This document shows, piece by piece, positions 30,529-51,290 of a DNA stretch of 64,000 nt. Each line of letters begins with the position of its first letter. Position 1 is the first letter of the stretch. This stretch comes from Botryococcus braunii (lineage: Eukaryota; Chlorophyta; Trebouxiophyceae): NCBI GenBank assembly GCA_002005505.1, contig MVGU01000871.1:140001-204000 (forward strand), written 5' to 3'. Under the pieces are notes generated by a model. The model did no database searches and was not told the origin of the DNA. It was given only the letters and a program-made list of their open reading frames with translations. Position numbers and translations under genes: made by a program.

Positions 30529-33308
30529 AAGATGTCCTTTCAGGACTGCCTCAGGGCCTGCCTCCCTCTCGTGCTGGAGACCACTATATTAGATTGGAGC
30601 CGGGCGCAGTTCCTCCAGCCTCCCGCATTTATCCACTGTCCGGAGCCCAGCTTGCTGAGCTTCGTGCACAGTTGCAGGAGCTCCTAGAGAGGGGCTTCAT
30701 CCGCCCATCGACTTCCCCTTTTGGTGCACCTATCCTGTTCGTCCCGAAGAAGGATGGTGGTTGGCGTTTGTGTATTGACTATAGAACCTTGAACAGGGTT
30801 ACAGTGAGAAATCAACACCCTTTACCTAGGATTGATGAAATGTTTGAGCAGTTGCATGGAAGTTGTGTGTTTTCTAAGCTTGACCTTGCCTCTGGCTACC
30901 ACCAGATTCGTATGCATGAGGATAGCATAGAAAAGACTGCTTTTAAAACCCGTTATGGTCATTATGAGTTCACTGTTATGCCTTTTGGGTTAACTAATGC
31001 TCCTGCCACTTTTCAATCTGTTATGAATACTATCATGGCTCCCTTTCTGGATAGGTTTGTGTTGGTTTACCTGGATGACATCCTGATATATTCCAAGTCT
31101 GTTGAAGAACGCATGGAGCACTTACGTATTATCCTGTCAGTGCTTAGGGAACATAAATTCTATTGTAAAAGATCTAAATGTGAGTTTGTTTCTAAGCAGG
31201 TGGAATACTTGGGACACTTGTTGACACCCCAAGGGATTATGGTGGATCCGAGGAAGGTTGCAGCCATCCGGGACTGGCCCACTCCCTTAAATGTGTCACA
31301 GTTGAGAAGTTTCTTAGGCTTGACTCAATACTATGATACATTTATAGATCACTTTGCAGATGTTGCATTTCCCCTTACTGAGCTATTGAAGAAGGATTTG
31401 ACCTGGGCTTGGGAGGGACCTCAAGCCCAAGCCTTCATTGCATTGAAGGATCTTGTGTCCTCTCCTCCATGTTTGTTAATGCCAGACTTAGACAAACCTT
31501 TTGTTGTGCATGTAGATGCCTCAGGCTTTGCTGTGGGTGCTGTTTTGCAGCAGGATCAAGGCCAGGGACTGCAGCCCGTCGCCTTCGAGTCCAGGAAACT
31601 CCAGCCCCCTGAGAGGAAGTTGGCCCCGTATGACAGAGAATTATTGGCTCTTGTTCATGCTTTGCTTAAATGGAAACATTTGTTGCTGGGTGCTAAGTTC
31701 ACTGTACACACTGATCAGCAGGCTTTAAAGTACTTACTGACTGCTCCTGTTAGGACTAGTAGGCAGGAACGTTGGCTCACTGAGATTATGAGGTTTATGC
31801 CTGATATAAAGTATGTTAAAGGCACTAATAATGTGGTCGCAGATGTTTTGTCTAGGCGTGTTGACCTTGCAGTGATGCATGTCTCCTCTGTTGCTGTCTC
31901 TTCTCTCCTACAAGAGATTGCCTTGCTTTGTGTTTCTGATCCCACAGTTGCTACACTTGTGGATGAAGGTGTTTTGGTATTGAGGGACTCTGTACCTTAT
32001 TCTGTGCAGTCAGGGAAGGTCTATGTACCTGATGCATTGAGAGAGAAGGTGCTGAGAGAGTGCCATACCACACCCTTTTCTGGCCATCTTGGTATTAACA
32101 AGATGTATGAGCTAGTGTGCAGGGAGTTTTGGTGGCCACGTCTCAGCTCATCAGTCAGGGACTTTTGCAGGTCTTGTGACACCTGCCAGCGCACTAAAGG
32201 GACTGGAGCCGTACCTTATGGTTTGCTTCAGCCACTGCCCATTCCAGATGGACCTTGGCAGAGCGTTTCCCTTGATTTAGTGACTGATTTACCTGTCTGT
32301 TGTGGGTTTGACTCTATTGTGGTATTTGTGGATGGGTTTTCTAAGTTGTGTGTCTTGGCTGCATGCACTAAAACCATCACTGCACCTCAACTTGCACAAC
32401 TGTTTGTTGACAGGGTCTTTGTGAGATTTGGAATGCCTACCTCCATTGTGAGTGATAGAGATCCGAGGTTCACTAGCCATTTTTGGAAGGCCTTTGTTAA
32501 ATTATTGGGTACTGAGATTGCTATGTCTACTGCTTACCACCCTCAGCCAGACGGGCAGACAGAGAGAATGAATCGGACCATGGAAGACATGTTAAGAGGG
32601 TTTGTGGGGCCGAGACAGGATGACTGGTGCAAGTATTTAAGCATGGTGGAGTTTGCTTACAATAACTCTCTCCAGGCTTCCACACTGCAGACACCCTTCT
32701 TCCTGAATCACGGGCGCCATCCCCTTACTCCCTTGTCTTCTGCTGTTCCTTCACGTTCTGCAAATCCTGCTGTGTCTGAGTGGGTTGAGGGGCTGCAGAC
32801 TGCCTTGAAAAGTGCCAAGTCTAACCTTGCCTCTGCACAGCAACGGCAGAAGTCTTATGCAGATAGAAAGAGACGAGACCACCCTTTCAAGGTGGGGGAC
32901 CAGGTGTTGCTGGCTGCAAGGAAGAACCAGCTTTCACCTGGGCTCTCGTCAAAACTATCAGCTAAGTATTTTGGGCCCTTTACTATTGCTGCAGCAGTTG
33001 GTACTCGTGCTTTTAGACTTATCTTGCCTGAGACTGTGAACATTCATCCTGTGTTTCATGTTTCCCAGCTGAAACCTTATGTGTCTTCATCTGTACCAGT
33101 GACTGTTACTTCACCACCTCCTTTGTATGCAGATAAGCGTGGCGGCGTTTATGAAGTTGAGGCCATCATTGCTAAAAAGAGAGTTGGAAAGTCTTGGCGG
33201 TACTTGGTCAAATGGATGGGCTATGATGAGACTGAGAACACTTGGGAGCCCCTTGCCCATGTTGGCCACTTGGCAGACGACGTGGCAGCTGCCCCAGTCC
33301 TTTCTTAA
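30495..33308 (+). CDS. Gypsy pol: reverse transcriptase, RNase H, integrase, chromodomain
   Basis: A 937-codon open frame. The RT spans about residues 60-250 with FVPKKDGGWRLCIDYR, FSKLDLASGYHQI and the catalytic YLDD at about 192-195. RNase H starts near 335 (VHVDASGFAVGAVL). The integrase has an HHCC finger at about 522-560 (H...H...CRSCDTC) and a D-D-E core in SLDLVTDL, VSDRDPRF and DGQTERMNRT. A chromodomain follows at about 883-930 (YEVEAIIAKKRV, YLVKWMGY, NTWEPLAHV), which in chromoviruses directs insertion to particular chromatin. Pol is intact, but its link to gag-protease is broken. Confidence 0.95.
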   Translation: MPELEQLLQELKDVLSGLPQGLPPSRAGDHYIRLEPGAVPPASRIYPLSGAQLAELRAQLQELLERGFIRPSTSPFGAPILFVPKKDGGWRLCIDYRTLNRVTVRNQHPLPRIDEMFEQLHGSCVFSKLDLASGYHQIRMHEDSIEKTAFKTRYGHYEFTVMPFGLTNAPATFQSVMNTIMAPFLDRFVLVYLDDILIYSKSVEERMEHLRIILSVLREHKFYCKRSKCEFVSKQVEYLGHLLTPQGIMVDPRKVAAIRDWPTPLNVSQLRSFLGLTQYYDTFIDHFADVAFPLTELLKKDLTWAWEGPQAQAFIALKDLVSSPPCLLMPDLDKPFVVHVDASGFAVGAVLQQDQGQGLQPVAFESRKLQPPERKLAPYDRELLALVHALLKWKHLLLGAKFTVHTDQQALKYLLTAPVRTSRQERWLTEIMRFMPDIKYVKGTNNVVADVLSRRVDLAVMHVSSVAVSSLLQEIALLCVSDPTVATLVDEGVLVLRDSVPYSVQSGKVYVPDALREKVLRECHTTPFSGHLGINKMYELVCREFWWPRLSSSVRDFCRSCDTCQRTKGTGAVPYGLLQPLPIPDGPWQSVSLDLVTDLPVCCGFDSIVVFVDGFSKLCVLAACTKTITAPQLAQLFVDRVFVRFGMPTSIVSDRDPRFTSHFWKAFVKLLGTEIAMSTAYHPQPDGQTERMNRTMEDMLRGFVGPRQDDWCKYLSMVEFAYNNSLQASTLQTPFFLNHGRHPLTPLSSAVPSRSANPAVSEWVEGLQTALKSAKSNLASAQQRQKSYADRKRRDHPFKVGDQVLLAARKNQLSPGLSSKLSAKYFGPFTIAAAVGTRAFRLILPETVNIHPVFHVSQLKPYVSSSVPVTVTSPPPLYADKRGGVYEVEAIIAKKRVGKSWRYLVKWMGYDETENTWEPLAHVGHLADDVAAAPVLS

Positions 33309-34048
33309 GTCCCACTTGCGGGCATCCCTTGTTGAGCCACTTGCGGCCTTGAGACTTTTCCAGCCATTTGCGGCTGATGACCCTTGGACTTCGCCAGCCA
33401 GCTTGGATCTGGGAGGGAGGGAGGGTGGAAGGGTCTGGGAGGGAGAGGGATCATGAATTGGGTTGCATGCATGTCTCTTATTTATATGCTTTGCATGGGT
33501 TATGTTTCCTTGACCCACGGCTCCATTTTGTGATGCACTTGCTGTGGCAGTGTAGCTGCAAATTGTAGTTCCGTGTCTGCATGACTTGCTTTAGTATCTT
33601 GCCCATGAGATACACTATGTGGTAGTTAGCTGTGTATGGCTTGCTGCTCTAGACAATATGCCTTATGCCTGTGCTGGAAAGCCACCTCAAGCGAAGGTTA
33701 CACTGCAGTGCAGGGTAACTGGACCTAAGGTTTGGACAAGTGCTAGTCTAATGACTCAACCCAATTGTTTCATCACTGGTGTGAGTGCTGTCTAGAGAGT
33801 TCGTCCCCTAAGTTAGAGGATCCGCTTTGCAGACGATAGTCCTTAGAATGTTAAGGTATTCGGGCATTGAGCAGATGAGTCCCTCGTCTGTGTCGTGCTA
33901 ACTTGCTTTGTGGACTTCATCCTCTGACTTGCTGATTTGGTAACTATAGGAGGTGTGCTTATCTATAGTTACAGTAAGCAGGGTTCGTGATACCCCTTTC
34001 TTACGTTTGTGGCCCCATTGCCATAAACACCATCTCATAGCTTATGCC
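33309..34048. other. Gypsy non-coding region between pol and 3' LTR
   Basis: About 740 bp without a supported gene. 'cacttgcgg' or 'catttgcgg' occurs three times between 33319 and 33374, followed by a GGGAGG-rich patch at 33410-33450. Confidence 0.6.
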
Positions 34049-34061
34049 AAGGGGGAGGGCA
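34049..34061 (+). promoter_or_regulatory. Gypsy polypurine tract
   Basis: AAGGGGGAGGGCA directly precedes the 3' LTR. Confidence 0.8.
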
Positions 34062-34322
34062 TGTAGCATTTCCTAGGGTATAATGCTCTAGTATGGTCCT
34101 TGGCATTGCTCTATGACTTGCCATGTGATCTAGATTCACGGTACAACCTCGCTCAGGTAGTCGCTCGGTTGCCCGACTATACGTCCGTGGCAGTACGGTG
34201 TACATCCGACCCTGGATGGGATTAAGGGCGAGCCTGTGAAACAATCATGTAACACTCTTTCCGTTCACACCACGAACTGTCTCACTGTCTCATCCAAATC
34301 TCTTCCGCTCAGTTATGCTACA
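34062..34322 (+). repeat. Gypsy 3' LTR
   Basis: 261 bp, no difference seen from the 5' LTR. It is followed by the TAGAG duplication. Confidence 0.95.
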
Positions 34323-34516
34323 TAGAGAGCGGCGTGCACTTGCTATGATAAGCAACGTTGCTTGGCACAGAAACTAGTTAGAACTAGTAAACCAGTCGTA
34401 ATGTCATGAATTCCAGTCAGAGTCGAGTCTAATCACATGAGCTCATGTGGGTTGCACAAATTTTATGCGTTCTGGTGGTTGTAGAAAGGAATCCCCCCCC
34501 CCTCTCCCTGTGTGCC

Positions 34517-34535
34517 TGTGTGCGTGCGTGCGTGC

Positions 34536-34606
<71 letters not shown>
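34517..34606. repeat. (GTGC)n(GT)n microsatellite upstream of cysteine-rich gene copy 2
   Basis: Counterpart of the longer compound microsatellite at 14356-14694. The GA block is missing here. Confidence 0.95.
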
Positions 34607-34607
<1 letters not shown>

Positions 34608-34667
34608 ATCTCTAGGTCTTGTTTATATGGAAAGTGACCAGATTGACATGAAGACTCTGTTGCTGCC

Positions 34668-34979
34668 ATGCGACACGGAGTTGTGCTAGGTGCAGGCCTC
34701 CTTGTCACCATGAAAGCAGCAACGATGCGAAGCACCACGGTTGCCCTGCTGTTTTCCATGCTCTTCGCAGCAAGCATCTCACATGCACATGCCAAAGCCT
34801 GCTCTTGCATGGTGGGAGATCAGGTAAATTATGAAGCAACAGGGATTTGCTGCAATGCCGTAGACGACACATCTTCCCGCAACAATTGTCCTCAGCCGAC
34901 AGAGAACTTGGAGTACCATCTAGGCAGGTTCAATGGCTGCTGCGAGTCAAGAGGAACTGCTCCTCATTGTGAGGGTTGA
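34668..34979 (+). CDS. Small secreted eight-cysteine protein, copy 2
   Basis: A 103-codon intronless ORF with the same possible starts as copy 1 (34668, 34710 and 34725). The signal peptide TTVALLFSMLFAASISHAHA and all eight cysteines (C-C-CC-C-CC-C) are kept. Few residues differ from copy 1 (MRHGVV versus MRHGVL, TSSRNN versus TSPRNN). Two copies with a preserved frame suggest, but do not prove, a real gene. Function unknown; small disulfide-rich secreted proteins often act outside the cell. Confidence 0.65.
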   Translation: MRHGVVLGAGLLVTMKAATMRSTTVALLFSMLFAASISHAHAKACSCMVGDQVNYEATGICCNAVDDTSSRNNCPQPTENLEYHLGRFNGCCESRGTAPHCEG

Positions 34980-35924
34980 AAGCTTTTAGAGCGCACCAAA
35001 AGTTTTGGCATGCCCACAGTTTTTTGTATATTCAGTTTGGGAATTGATGTGCATCCCATGTCAGGGATTGTGCACATTGATTTACACCCCAATTTGCTCA
35101 GCAAAACTACCGGTTTGTTCACTTTCCTCGCTATCGTAAATGAAACGTTCCAGCCAACTTTGGGTCTGGGAAACGGTTTTTGAGGTTTTCGTATGTGCAA
35201 GCACTTTGGAGGTCATGAGCTCATGATGTTGGACAGCCAGAAAGCAGCTGGTCGAGGCAGAGGTGCTGCATGCTGAGTGGTATTCCATCCAGCAAAGCAA
35301 CAGTTATCCATTTTCCTCCTGGATCCTGCTTCAAAGCTAGCTCATGGATGCATTCGCAAAACAGTAAAGGAAGAACACATTTTAACAAGCATATCTGCTT
35401 TTCAGATGATGATTGTGCCCTTCTGCTATGCATGGCCTTCAAGATTTGAAAGGGAGGCCTTGATTTAAAGAGTTTCCCTACGTGCGTGCCGCTCTTTTTG
35501 CCATGCAAGGCAACCTGTCGTAGGCTGAAGTGGAGTTCTTGGTATTTGGGAATTTCAGTCCATGGAAATTTTGGTTCAGGGAAAGCCATGACTTGAGACA
35601 CGCGAGACGTCGTACCAGATGAACGATGTATACATGTCTGTGGTGATTCTCTGCTTTCCAACCCGACTTCTCGGCTTTCCCACATTCAGTGCTTTTCAAC
35701 CCATTTTTGCATCCGTCTGCCCTGGTCTATTGTAGGGTTTGAAAAATTGGTGAGAACAGAGGCGGTGCATGCAAGACGCACAGAAAAGACCGGAACCGCT
35801 GAAGGTGTAGGTGGCTGCAACATGACATTTGTAAAGAAACCCGAGTGAATTTGCGGTTCACCCACATGTTGGGGTCTTCACTGTGCACTGTGGAGGGGTC
35901 CTGTGGGAGGGGTACTATGGGGCA

Positions 35925-36140
35925 GTGTGGGGCATTACTTCACTGGGTACTGTACGGAGGGATACTATCGGGTACTGCGGAGGGGTACTATGGGGCACTG
36001 TGGTGTATTACTTCACTGGGTACTGTACGGAGGGATACTATGGGGTACTGCGGAGTGGTACTATGGGGCACTGTGGTGTATTACTTCACTGAGTACTGTA
36101 CGGAGGGATACTATGGGGTACTGCGGAGGGGTACTATGAG
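35925..36140. repeat. Tandem repeat, unit about 73-75 bp
   Basis: About three copies of a unit containing 'ttacttcactgggtactgta', 'cggagggatactatggggta' and 'ctgcggagg(g)gtactatgggg'. The left arm has fewer copies, and Copia-1 inserted within that array. The Gly/Tyr-rich frames across it are artefacts. Confidence 0.85.
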
Positions 36141-36197
36141 GACTATCTCGGAAGCACTATCTCATCGGGCCTATACAGACTTGTCCCATGGGAGCGT

Positions 36198-36289
<92 letters not shown>

Positions 36290-36410
36290 GCACACGCACA
36301 CGCACACGCACACGCACACGCAGGCACGCACACACGCGTGCAGGCAGGCGGGCGCACACTTTACACACGCACGCACGCATGCGCGCGCGTGCGCGCGCGC
36401 GCACACACAC
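36198..36410. repeat. (CA)n with (CACG) and CG-rich alternating tracts
   Basis: CA tract at 36198-36288, then CACGCA units and a CGCG-rich stretch at 36380-36405. The alternating CG is a potential Z-DNA former. Confidence 0.93.
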
Positions 36411-36462
36411 ACACACACACAGAACTCCAGGAATATCTGCCCTTCCCTTCCCCCTTTCACCT

Positions 36463-36849
36463 CTAGAGGGAGATCCCTCTCCCCCAGTTCTTGTCCTGAG
36501 TGGCACGCGCGGCAGCCCCACCCGGCACGAAGTGCAGCAACTTGGCCACGGTGAGGGGTGAGGAGCCAACGATGTCGATGTCGATGTAAAGGTCACGCCC
36601 CTCCTCCCACGCGTGGAGGCGGAGCTCTGCGCGATGGCGCTCCTGTCCAGGGACAGGGGTGGAAAAGGCAGGTTCCGGGGTGACGCGCTGACGAGCAGAG
36701 GTAAGGACAGCGTCCAGGCCGTTACAAACTGAGTAAAATCGTCCGACAATTGCCACATTCCCCCCTGAGGTGCAGTGGACAGCATGGTCGCCCCAGACAT
36801 CCAACTCCTTTAAGCGGCACGGGCATTGGGAGCCATGCCCCCCCCCCAC
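36463..36849 (-). pseudogene. LINE-like C-terminal domain fragment
   Basis: The minus-strand frame reads CPCRLKELDVWGDHAVHC, then VGRFYSVCNGLDAVLTSA, and DLYIDIDIVGSSPL. This C-x-C ... GDHA-x2-C pattern followed by an RHN-like helix and a D-rich strand is the type of C-terminal zinc/endonuclease-like domain found after some non-LTR reverse transcriptases. The fragment has no RT and is cut at the duplication boundary near 36490. Confidence 0.5.
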
Positions 36850-36879
36850 CCCACCCCCCCAAATTAATTGTCTAGTCCC

Positions 36880-37480
36880 CCTAGGTCTTTAAGGCACTTC
36901 ATTTGGCAAGCCGACTTGCAATTACCGTTGAATGATACCACTGTATACGGTTGTATCATTCATATCTGATGCATTCCAGGCTCGTACAGACTTACGCCAC
37001 AAGCATTGACTTGGCCACAGCATTGCATGTGGCTGCCTCCCCTTCCCGTTCTCTCCCTTGTTCGTTTGCTGAGCTCTTTCTCCGTTTTCCGTTCAGCTAT
37101 CTCGCGCGGCCCTTTTTTTTGTTTGCTCCGGCTAGCCATGGCTGCAGCATGTTTGTAGACATCTTGCCATGCCCTATGGAGTGTACAGGTGTAAGTTCTT
37201 GTGTTTAGAAGAGCGGGATAAAAAGGCCAGCCCAATGTTCAATGACCCAAGCCCAAATGTTGCAAGCTGCAAGTGACACCCGGCGAGCAGCCAGCTGGCG
37301 ACCCACATGTGCAGCGGCCGCAACATGAAACTGACCTGACGCATGACAAAATATCCCTCCACATCACGTCGTGCAATGATGGCATAAATCAGAAGTCCCT
37401 TGAGCCTCTGCAACAAGGCCAGCGCATCAGCTTGCAACCCCCAAATGGTTCAAATGAAAAGGTTTGTGACGGGCCACATG
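36880..37480 (+). mobile_element. LINE 3'-end remnant
   Basis: It shares 'gatgccttccaggctcgt' (as 'gatgcattccaggctcgtac'), 'acttggccacagc', 'catgccctatgg', 'ccagctggcgacc' and 'atccctccacatc' with the LINE copies at 24264-24795 and 26046-26905 (reverse). The coding C-terminus is decayed. Confidence 0.6.
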
Positions 37481-37511
37481 CGGTTGGTGACGTGCCGGCA
37501 ACACAACATGG

Positions 37512-38098
37512 AGGGTCTGCTGCTGCTGCTGCCGCTGCCGCTTGCTGCTGCTGCTGCCGCTGCTGCTGCTGCCGCTGCTGATGCTGCTGCTGCTCTGCTG
37601 CCGCTGCTGCTGCTGCTGCTCTGCTGCCGCTGCTGCTACTGTTGCTGCTACTGCTGATTCTTCTGCTGCTTCTCCTCCTCCTACTCCTCCTCCTACTCTT
37701 CCTCCTCCTCCTCCTCCTCCTCCTCCTCCTCCTCCTCCTCCTCCTCCTCCTCCTCCTCCCCATCCCCCTCCTCCTCCTCCCCCTCCTCCTCAACCTCCTC
37801 CTCCACCTCCTCCTCCTCCGCTTCCTCCTCCTCCGCCTCCTCTTCATCCTCCTCTTTCTCTTCTTCCACGCCTGCAGCTGCAGCTGAAGATGCAGATTTA
37901 AACAGGGACACTTCGACGAAGACGTTCTCGTCTTCTTAAGATTGTGCCTGTGGGAAACAAGTGAGGGACTAAATGAGATATTCTTCTTTTCAAACAATCT
38001 TGTGCAATCCTCCTCCTCCTCCTCCTCCTCCTCCTCCTCCTCCTCCTCCTCCTCCTCCTCCTCCTCCTCCTCCTTCTCCTCCTCCTCCTCCTTCTCTC
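37512..38098. repeat. Triplet repeats (CTG)n and (CTC)n
   Basis: CTG/GCC-type triplets at about 37512-37660, CTC triplets at about 37672-37860 and again at 38009-38095. All frames give homopolymer-like proteins (Leu, Glu, Arg, Ser, Pro). The long minus-strand frame at 38243-37389 has no domain. Confidence 0.93.
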
Positions 38099-38725
38099 CG
38101 AGCCCCCCTGCCCCCCCCTTCTCCCCCTCCCCCGCCTCGCCCGTCTCTCTAGATGAATCGGCCCTTGAAGCCACTTGTCTTTCACATGTATAGGTAGCTA
38201 CCGGCAACGTGTGTGTGCTGCGGTGGTTGCTTGAGGCTAACACTGATGATGCATACCACTAAAAAGCATAGACATATTCTATGCACTATGTATGCATATG
38301 CATATCATATGATTATGTAGACAGCACAGGATTCAGGCATATATGTCTATATAGTTAATGAAAGCATGAGGCTTGCTCTTGAGGCGGGGAGTTGGAAGCT
38401 ACCATCTGCATTTACTGTTGCCAACAGATTTGAATATTTCCTTGAAGGGGACTTCCGCTTCTGCGCGACGTGGGGCTCCCACCCTCACAAGGCCTCGTCT
38501 CCGGCGTCACAGACCGCGTTACACGGTTCCGCATTGCAGTGTTGACCTCGCAACATCGCTGCGCAGACTATTATTTACTTGACGCAAAGAAACATACATT
38601 AAGTAAAAGAAATAGTCGTTATATTGTTAGCATTCGTGAATACCGTTGTATCTCCTGCGGACAGGGATCGATCCTCAGAGTCCACGTGGAGCACCTGAAC
38701 GTCGGTCGTTGGTACCTGAATCAAG
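38099..38725. other. Upstream region of SOUL gene A
   Basis: No gene seen. It should contain the promoter and 5' UTR of the SOUL gene starting at 38726. AT-rich around 38260-38360. Confidence 0.4.
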
Positions 38726-43639
<4,914 letters not shown>

Positions 43640-45568
43640 ACTGTATAGTTGTCTGGGGGGGGGGGGGGAAACAGACGAGCCATTCTTGGTCACAATCAAG
43701 GCCTAGGCTGGTGGACTTCACAACTCAGGTATGCCGGCTCGGAGCGCCGTCAAGGAGCCCCATCTGATCAGATGCAGAATCTTGTATGCAGATGAGCAGG
43801 ACACCCGCAGATAGAAGGGTTACCTGCAGATGAGGAGGACATCCGCAGATAGAAGGATTATCTGCAGGTGAGCAGGACACACGCAGATAGAAGGGTTACC
43901 TGCAGATGAGGAGGACATCCGCAGATAGAAGGATTATCTGCAGGCAAGAGAGGCTTGATCACAGAAACCGGCTTGTGTGCCGGTTTCTGCAGCGGTCAAG
44001 AAGCTTGTCTGAAAATGAAAAACAGCGCTTGTTGCCGGGGGGGGGGAGGGGGGAGACATTTTGTCTGCAGATGAGTAGAAAACATTCGTTGGCAGAAAAC
44101 AAGCTGGAACTGTATAAAAAGGGGGTGAGGTGTAGGAGAAATATTGCCCGCAGGGAAGGAAGGGTCCTATTCCTTGTACATGTGTGGGAAACCTACAAAG
44201 GTTTTGGCTGGACCGGGTATAGAGCGCTTCCTGTTCGCCGGACGAAATTTCGTTGATAGAGGTGAAAGTGAGTTTCGTTTAAACGGCGCACTGCGCATTG
44301 GCGTAGCCCTTTCAACTGTCTCTGCTTGCGGCGACGTCAAAGCACGAGGCTTAACTGTAGAGGATTTGTGATGTTTTCTAATTGGTTCGAGGAAACGTGT
44401 GGTGGACAAATAGGGCTTCGCTGCTCTTTTGTCTTGTCTATGCCCGAATGTCTGCATCCTCGTAATATTCCACAATGCCATTCATGGTATCGATGGACAA
44501 GAAGGAAGGAAGAAAATATTAGAAAGTCTCAATTACAACCGTTTAGGTCACCACCCGATGAACCAGCCTTAACTACTGCGTGGAATATTAGTAATAATAT
44601 TACATCCAGAACCAGCCCGTTGTAACTGGGTGGTTTCAAGATATGGTTGGCAAGTGCCAAAGTCCATGCGCATAGAATCACTCCAAGGATTGGGGTTAAC
44701 GCAAGTGCCAGGCACTGGCATATATCGATATAGCTATTGCATGACCCAGAACCTGGGTTAGGGATAATGCAAATGCCAGGCACAGGGATGTATCGATATA
44801 AGGCTAGTGCAATGCTCAGAACATGGATTGGGGATACTGCAAATGGCAGTGCCTGGATTGTGGATAACGCAAATGCCTGGATTGGAACTGCCGAAAATGC
44901 CAGAATCTGAATTGGGATAACGGTAAGATGCAAAGTTCAAAGTACTGGGCATTCCATATAAGCACGTTCACACTCACATATGTACATAGAGTGCAGAAAG
45001 AGAGCTGAAGCCTGCTGCCGAGATTACAATGGCAGCTGCTGAGCTACCAGATTCTGGATATCCAGGTATATTTCTTATTGTGTCGACTATCGGCATTTTC
45101 CCGTCATTTTTTTCATGCCGATCGACTTAAAGTCATTTCCTCTCACGCTGTCCAGTCAGTCGTCCAATAGTGCTGAAACCAGATCGTGTCAGCTCGTAGT
45201 ATGCGAAAAAGGGGTAGTAGAATGAGGATGGCGGATCAAGCTTGACCTACTGATGCATTGCGTAGGCTTGGAGGTCTTGTTTTGGCATCGTGATAGTAGG
45301 CGAAGCCGGATGCCCCATTATGTTTTGGTGCACCCACGTGGGTTCAGTGTAACGTAATTCTGTTGAATGTCGTAAATGGGTCTGGCTTGCCCGGCAAAGC
45401 GCCTATTTCCCAAAAAAGTTAAGTCAATCTATGCGGATTTGTTTTAAAACGCCCTCTCTCATTGCAAAAAACTAATTACTCTATCAGGTCTCTCTTCAAG
45501 TGAGTAGCATTTGTTTTATAATATACATGCATACTTTACAGGGACCAGAATGCGAGTTTGCATGTGCG

Positions 45569-45626
<58 letters not shown>

Positions 45627-45639
45627 ACACACACACACA

Positions 45640-45696
<57 letters not shown>

Positions 45697-46236
45697 ACAC
45701 ACCACACACACACACACACACACCACACACACACACACACACGTTGCAATTTCAACCCAAACCCAAGTGAGGCACGTAGTGCAGGGTCCTAGGACTCCGC
45801 AGCTACATTAGTAACTGTAATTGTTAACCGGGGGCTTAACCCCCCCCCCCCCCCCCGGGCTCTCCTTTCGTCAGGATCCCCTGCACATCGGACTCCGGGG
45901 CGTCCCTCGGCCATAGAGACAGAGTCCCCTGGTCACGCCCGTGGAAGGGACCGAACGCCAGGATCCCCTTGCACACCTGGCCCTGAGTGAGGCCCCTGGC
46001 ACAGGGACCCACGGTCCCTTTGAACCGCGTCGCATCTACCGACACACGAGCTGCCGTTGTTCAAAGAGGCTCCCACATGCCATGCACTGCTAGGTGCTTC
46101 CGATGTTCAAAATAGCCTTTCTTATGCGGTAAGAGGCGAGAAATAGCTTGCTTGCCAATTGATTGGGGCCAAATTGCCCGATTACATTCACGTCGGCGCT
46201 GCATCTGAACCTGGATCGTTTCACCGCTAGCAAACG
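43640..46236. other. Intergenic region between SOUL A and SOUL B
   Basis: No gene is recognised. It holds a tandem repeat at 43765-43945 (two 80-bp units with 'cagatgaggaggacatccgc' and 'agatagaaggattatctgca'), a diverged repeat at 44640-44935 (unit of about 80 bp with 'aatgcaaatgccaggcac' and 'tatcgatata'), a CA tract at 45577-45742 and a C run at 45841-45856. An open start at 45030 (ATGGCAGCTGCTGAGC, donor-like CCAGGTATAT) was noticed but has no partner exon. Confidence 0.5.
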
Positions 46237-50574
<4,338 letters not shown>

Positions 50575-51290
50575 GCGGTGTCTTTAGCAATTTCCTGAGA
50601 CAGTGTGCCTTCACAAGAGAACAGCAGCCCAGCCACCTTGACTTCCGAAGCGCTATTTCTGTGCGATTTCCTAAAATACTCTGCCTCATGAAGAGAACTT
50701 GGGGCACCCCAGCCACCTTGACTTCCGAAGCGCTATTCTTGGGCGATTTCCTAAAATACTCTGCCTCATGAAGAGAACTTGGGGCACCCCAGCCACCTTG
50801 ACTTCCGAAGCGCTATTCTTGGGCGATTTCCTAAAATACTCTGCCTCATGAAGAGAACTTGGGCCACCCCAGCCACCTTGACTTCCGAAGCGCTATTCTT
50901 GGGCGATTTCCTAAAATACTCTGCCTCATGAAGAGCACACGGGGCACCCCAGCCACCTTGACTTCGATAAGCGATATCCTGGGCAATTTCCTGAGACACT
51001 GAACAATTTCCTGATACACATGTGCCTTGTGCGGAGGAGGCCACCCAAACCATCATGACTTCCTAATCAGTGTCTTAGGCGATTTCTTGAGACACTGTGC
51101 CTTATGCGGAGGAGGCCACCCAAGCCAACTTGACTTCCTAATCAGTGTATTAGGCGATTTCTTGAGACACTGTGCCTTATGCGAAGGAGGCCACCCAAAC
51201 CATCTGGATTTCCTAAGCGGAATCTTATTCAATTTCCTGAGATACGGTGCCTCATTCAGAGGACAACACCCCGGCCACCTGACTTCCTAT

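Larger units (their letters stand above)
28481..34322 (+). mobile_element. Gypsy chromovirus LTR retrotransposon
   Basis: A 5,842-bp element with 261-bp LTRs (28481-28741 and 34062-34322) that look identical and have seven-base inverted ends TGTAGCA/TGCTACA. The target-site duplication is TAGAG (28476-28480 and 34323-34327). Order is gag, protease, RT, RNase H, integrase, chromodomain, placing it among chromoviruses. Gag is truncated and the protease and RT are in different frames, so this copy looks non-autonomous despite its youth. Confidence 0.96.
34328..36495. repeat. Inverted duplication, right arm, outer part
   Basis: The reverse complement matches 14870-12956 and then 5944-5528. It includes the second eight-cysteine gene, a GT tract, a 73-75-bp tandem array and a CA tract. 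It ends at 'ctctcccccagttcttg', where a LINE-like coding fragment starts. Confidence 0.85.

Noticed and set aside
35845..36561. 238-residue frame rich in Gly/Tyr then His/Thr
   Set aside because: It is the 73-75-bp tandem array followed by the CA tract.
37389..38243. 284-residue minus-strand frame rich in Glu and Arg
   Set aside because: It is entirely made by CTG and CTC triplet repeats and their flanks.
43906..44256. 116-residue frame rich in Arg
   Set aside because: It starts in a tandem repeat and shows no domain or splice support.
45030..45070. Possible first exon (ATGGCAGCTGCTGAGC with a CCAG|GTATAT donor)
   Set aside because: No downstream exon with a fitting phase or a recognisable protein was found.
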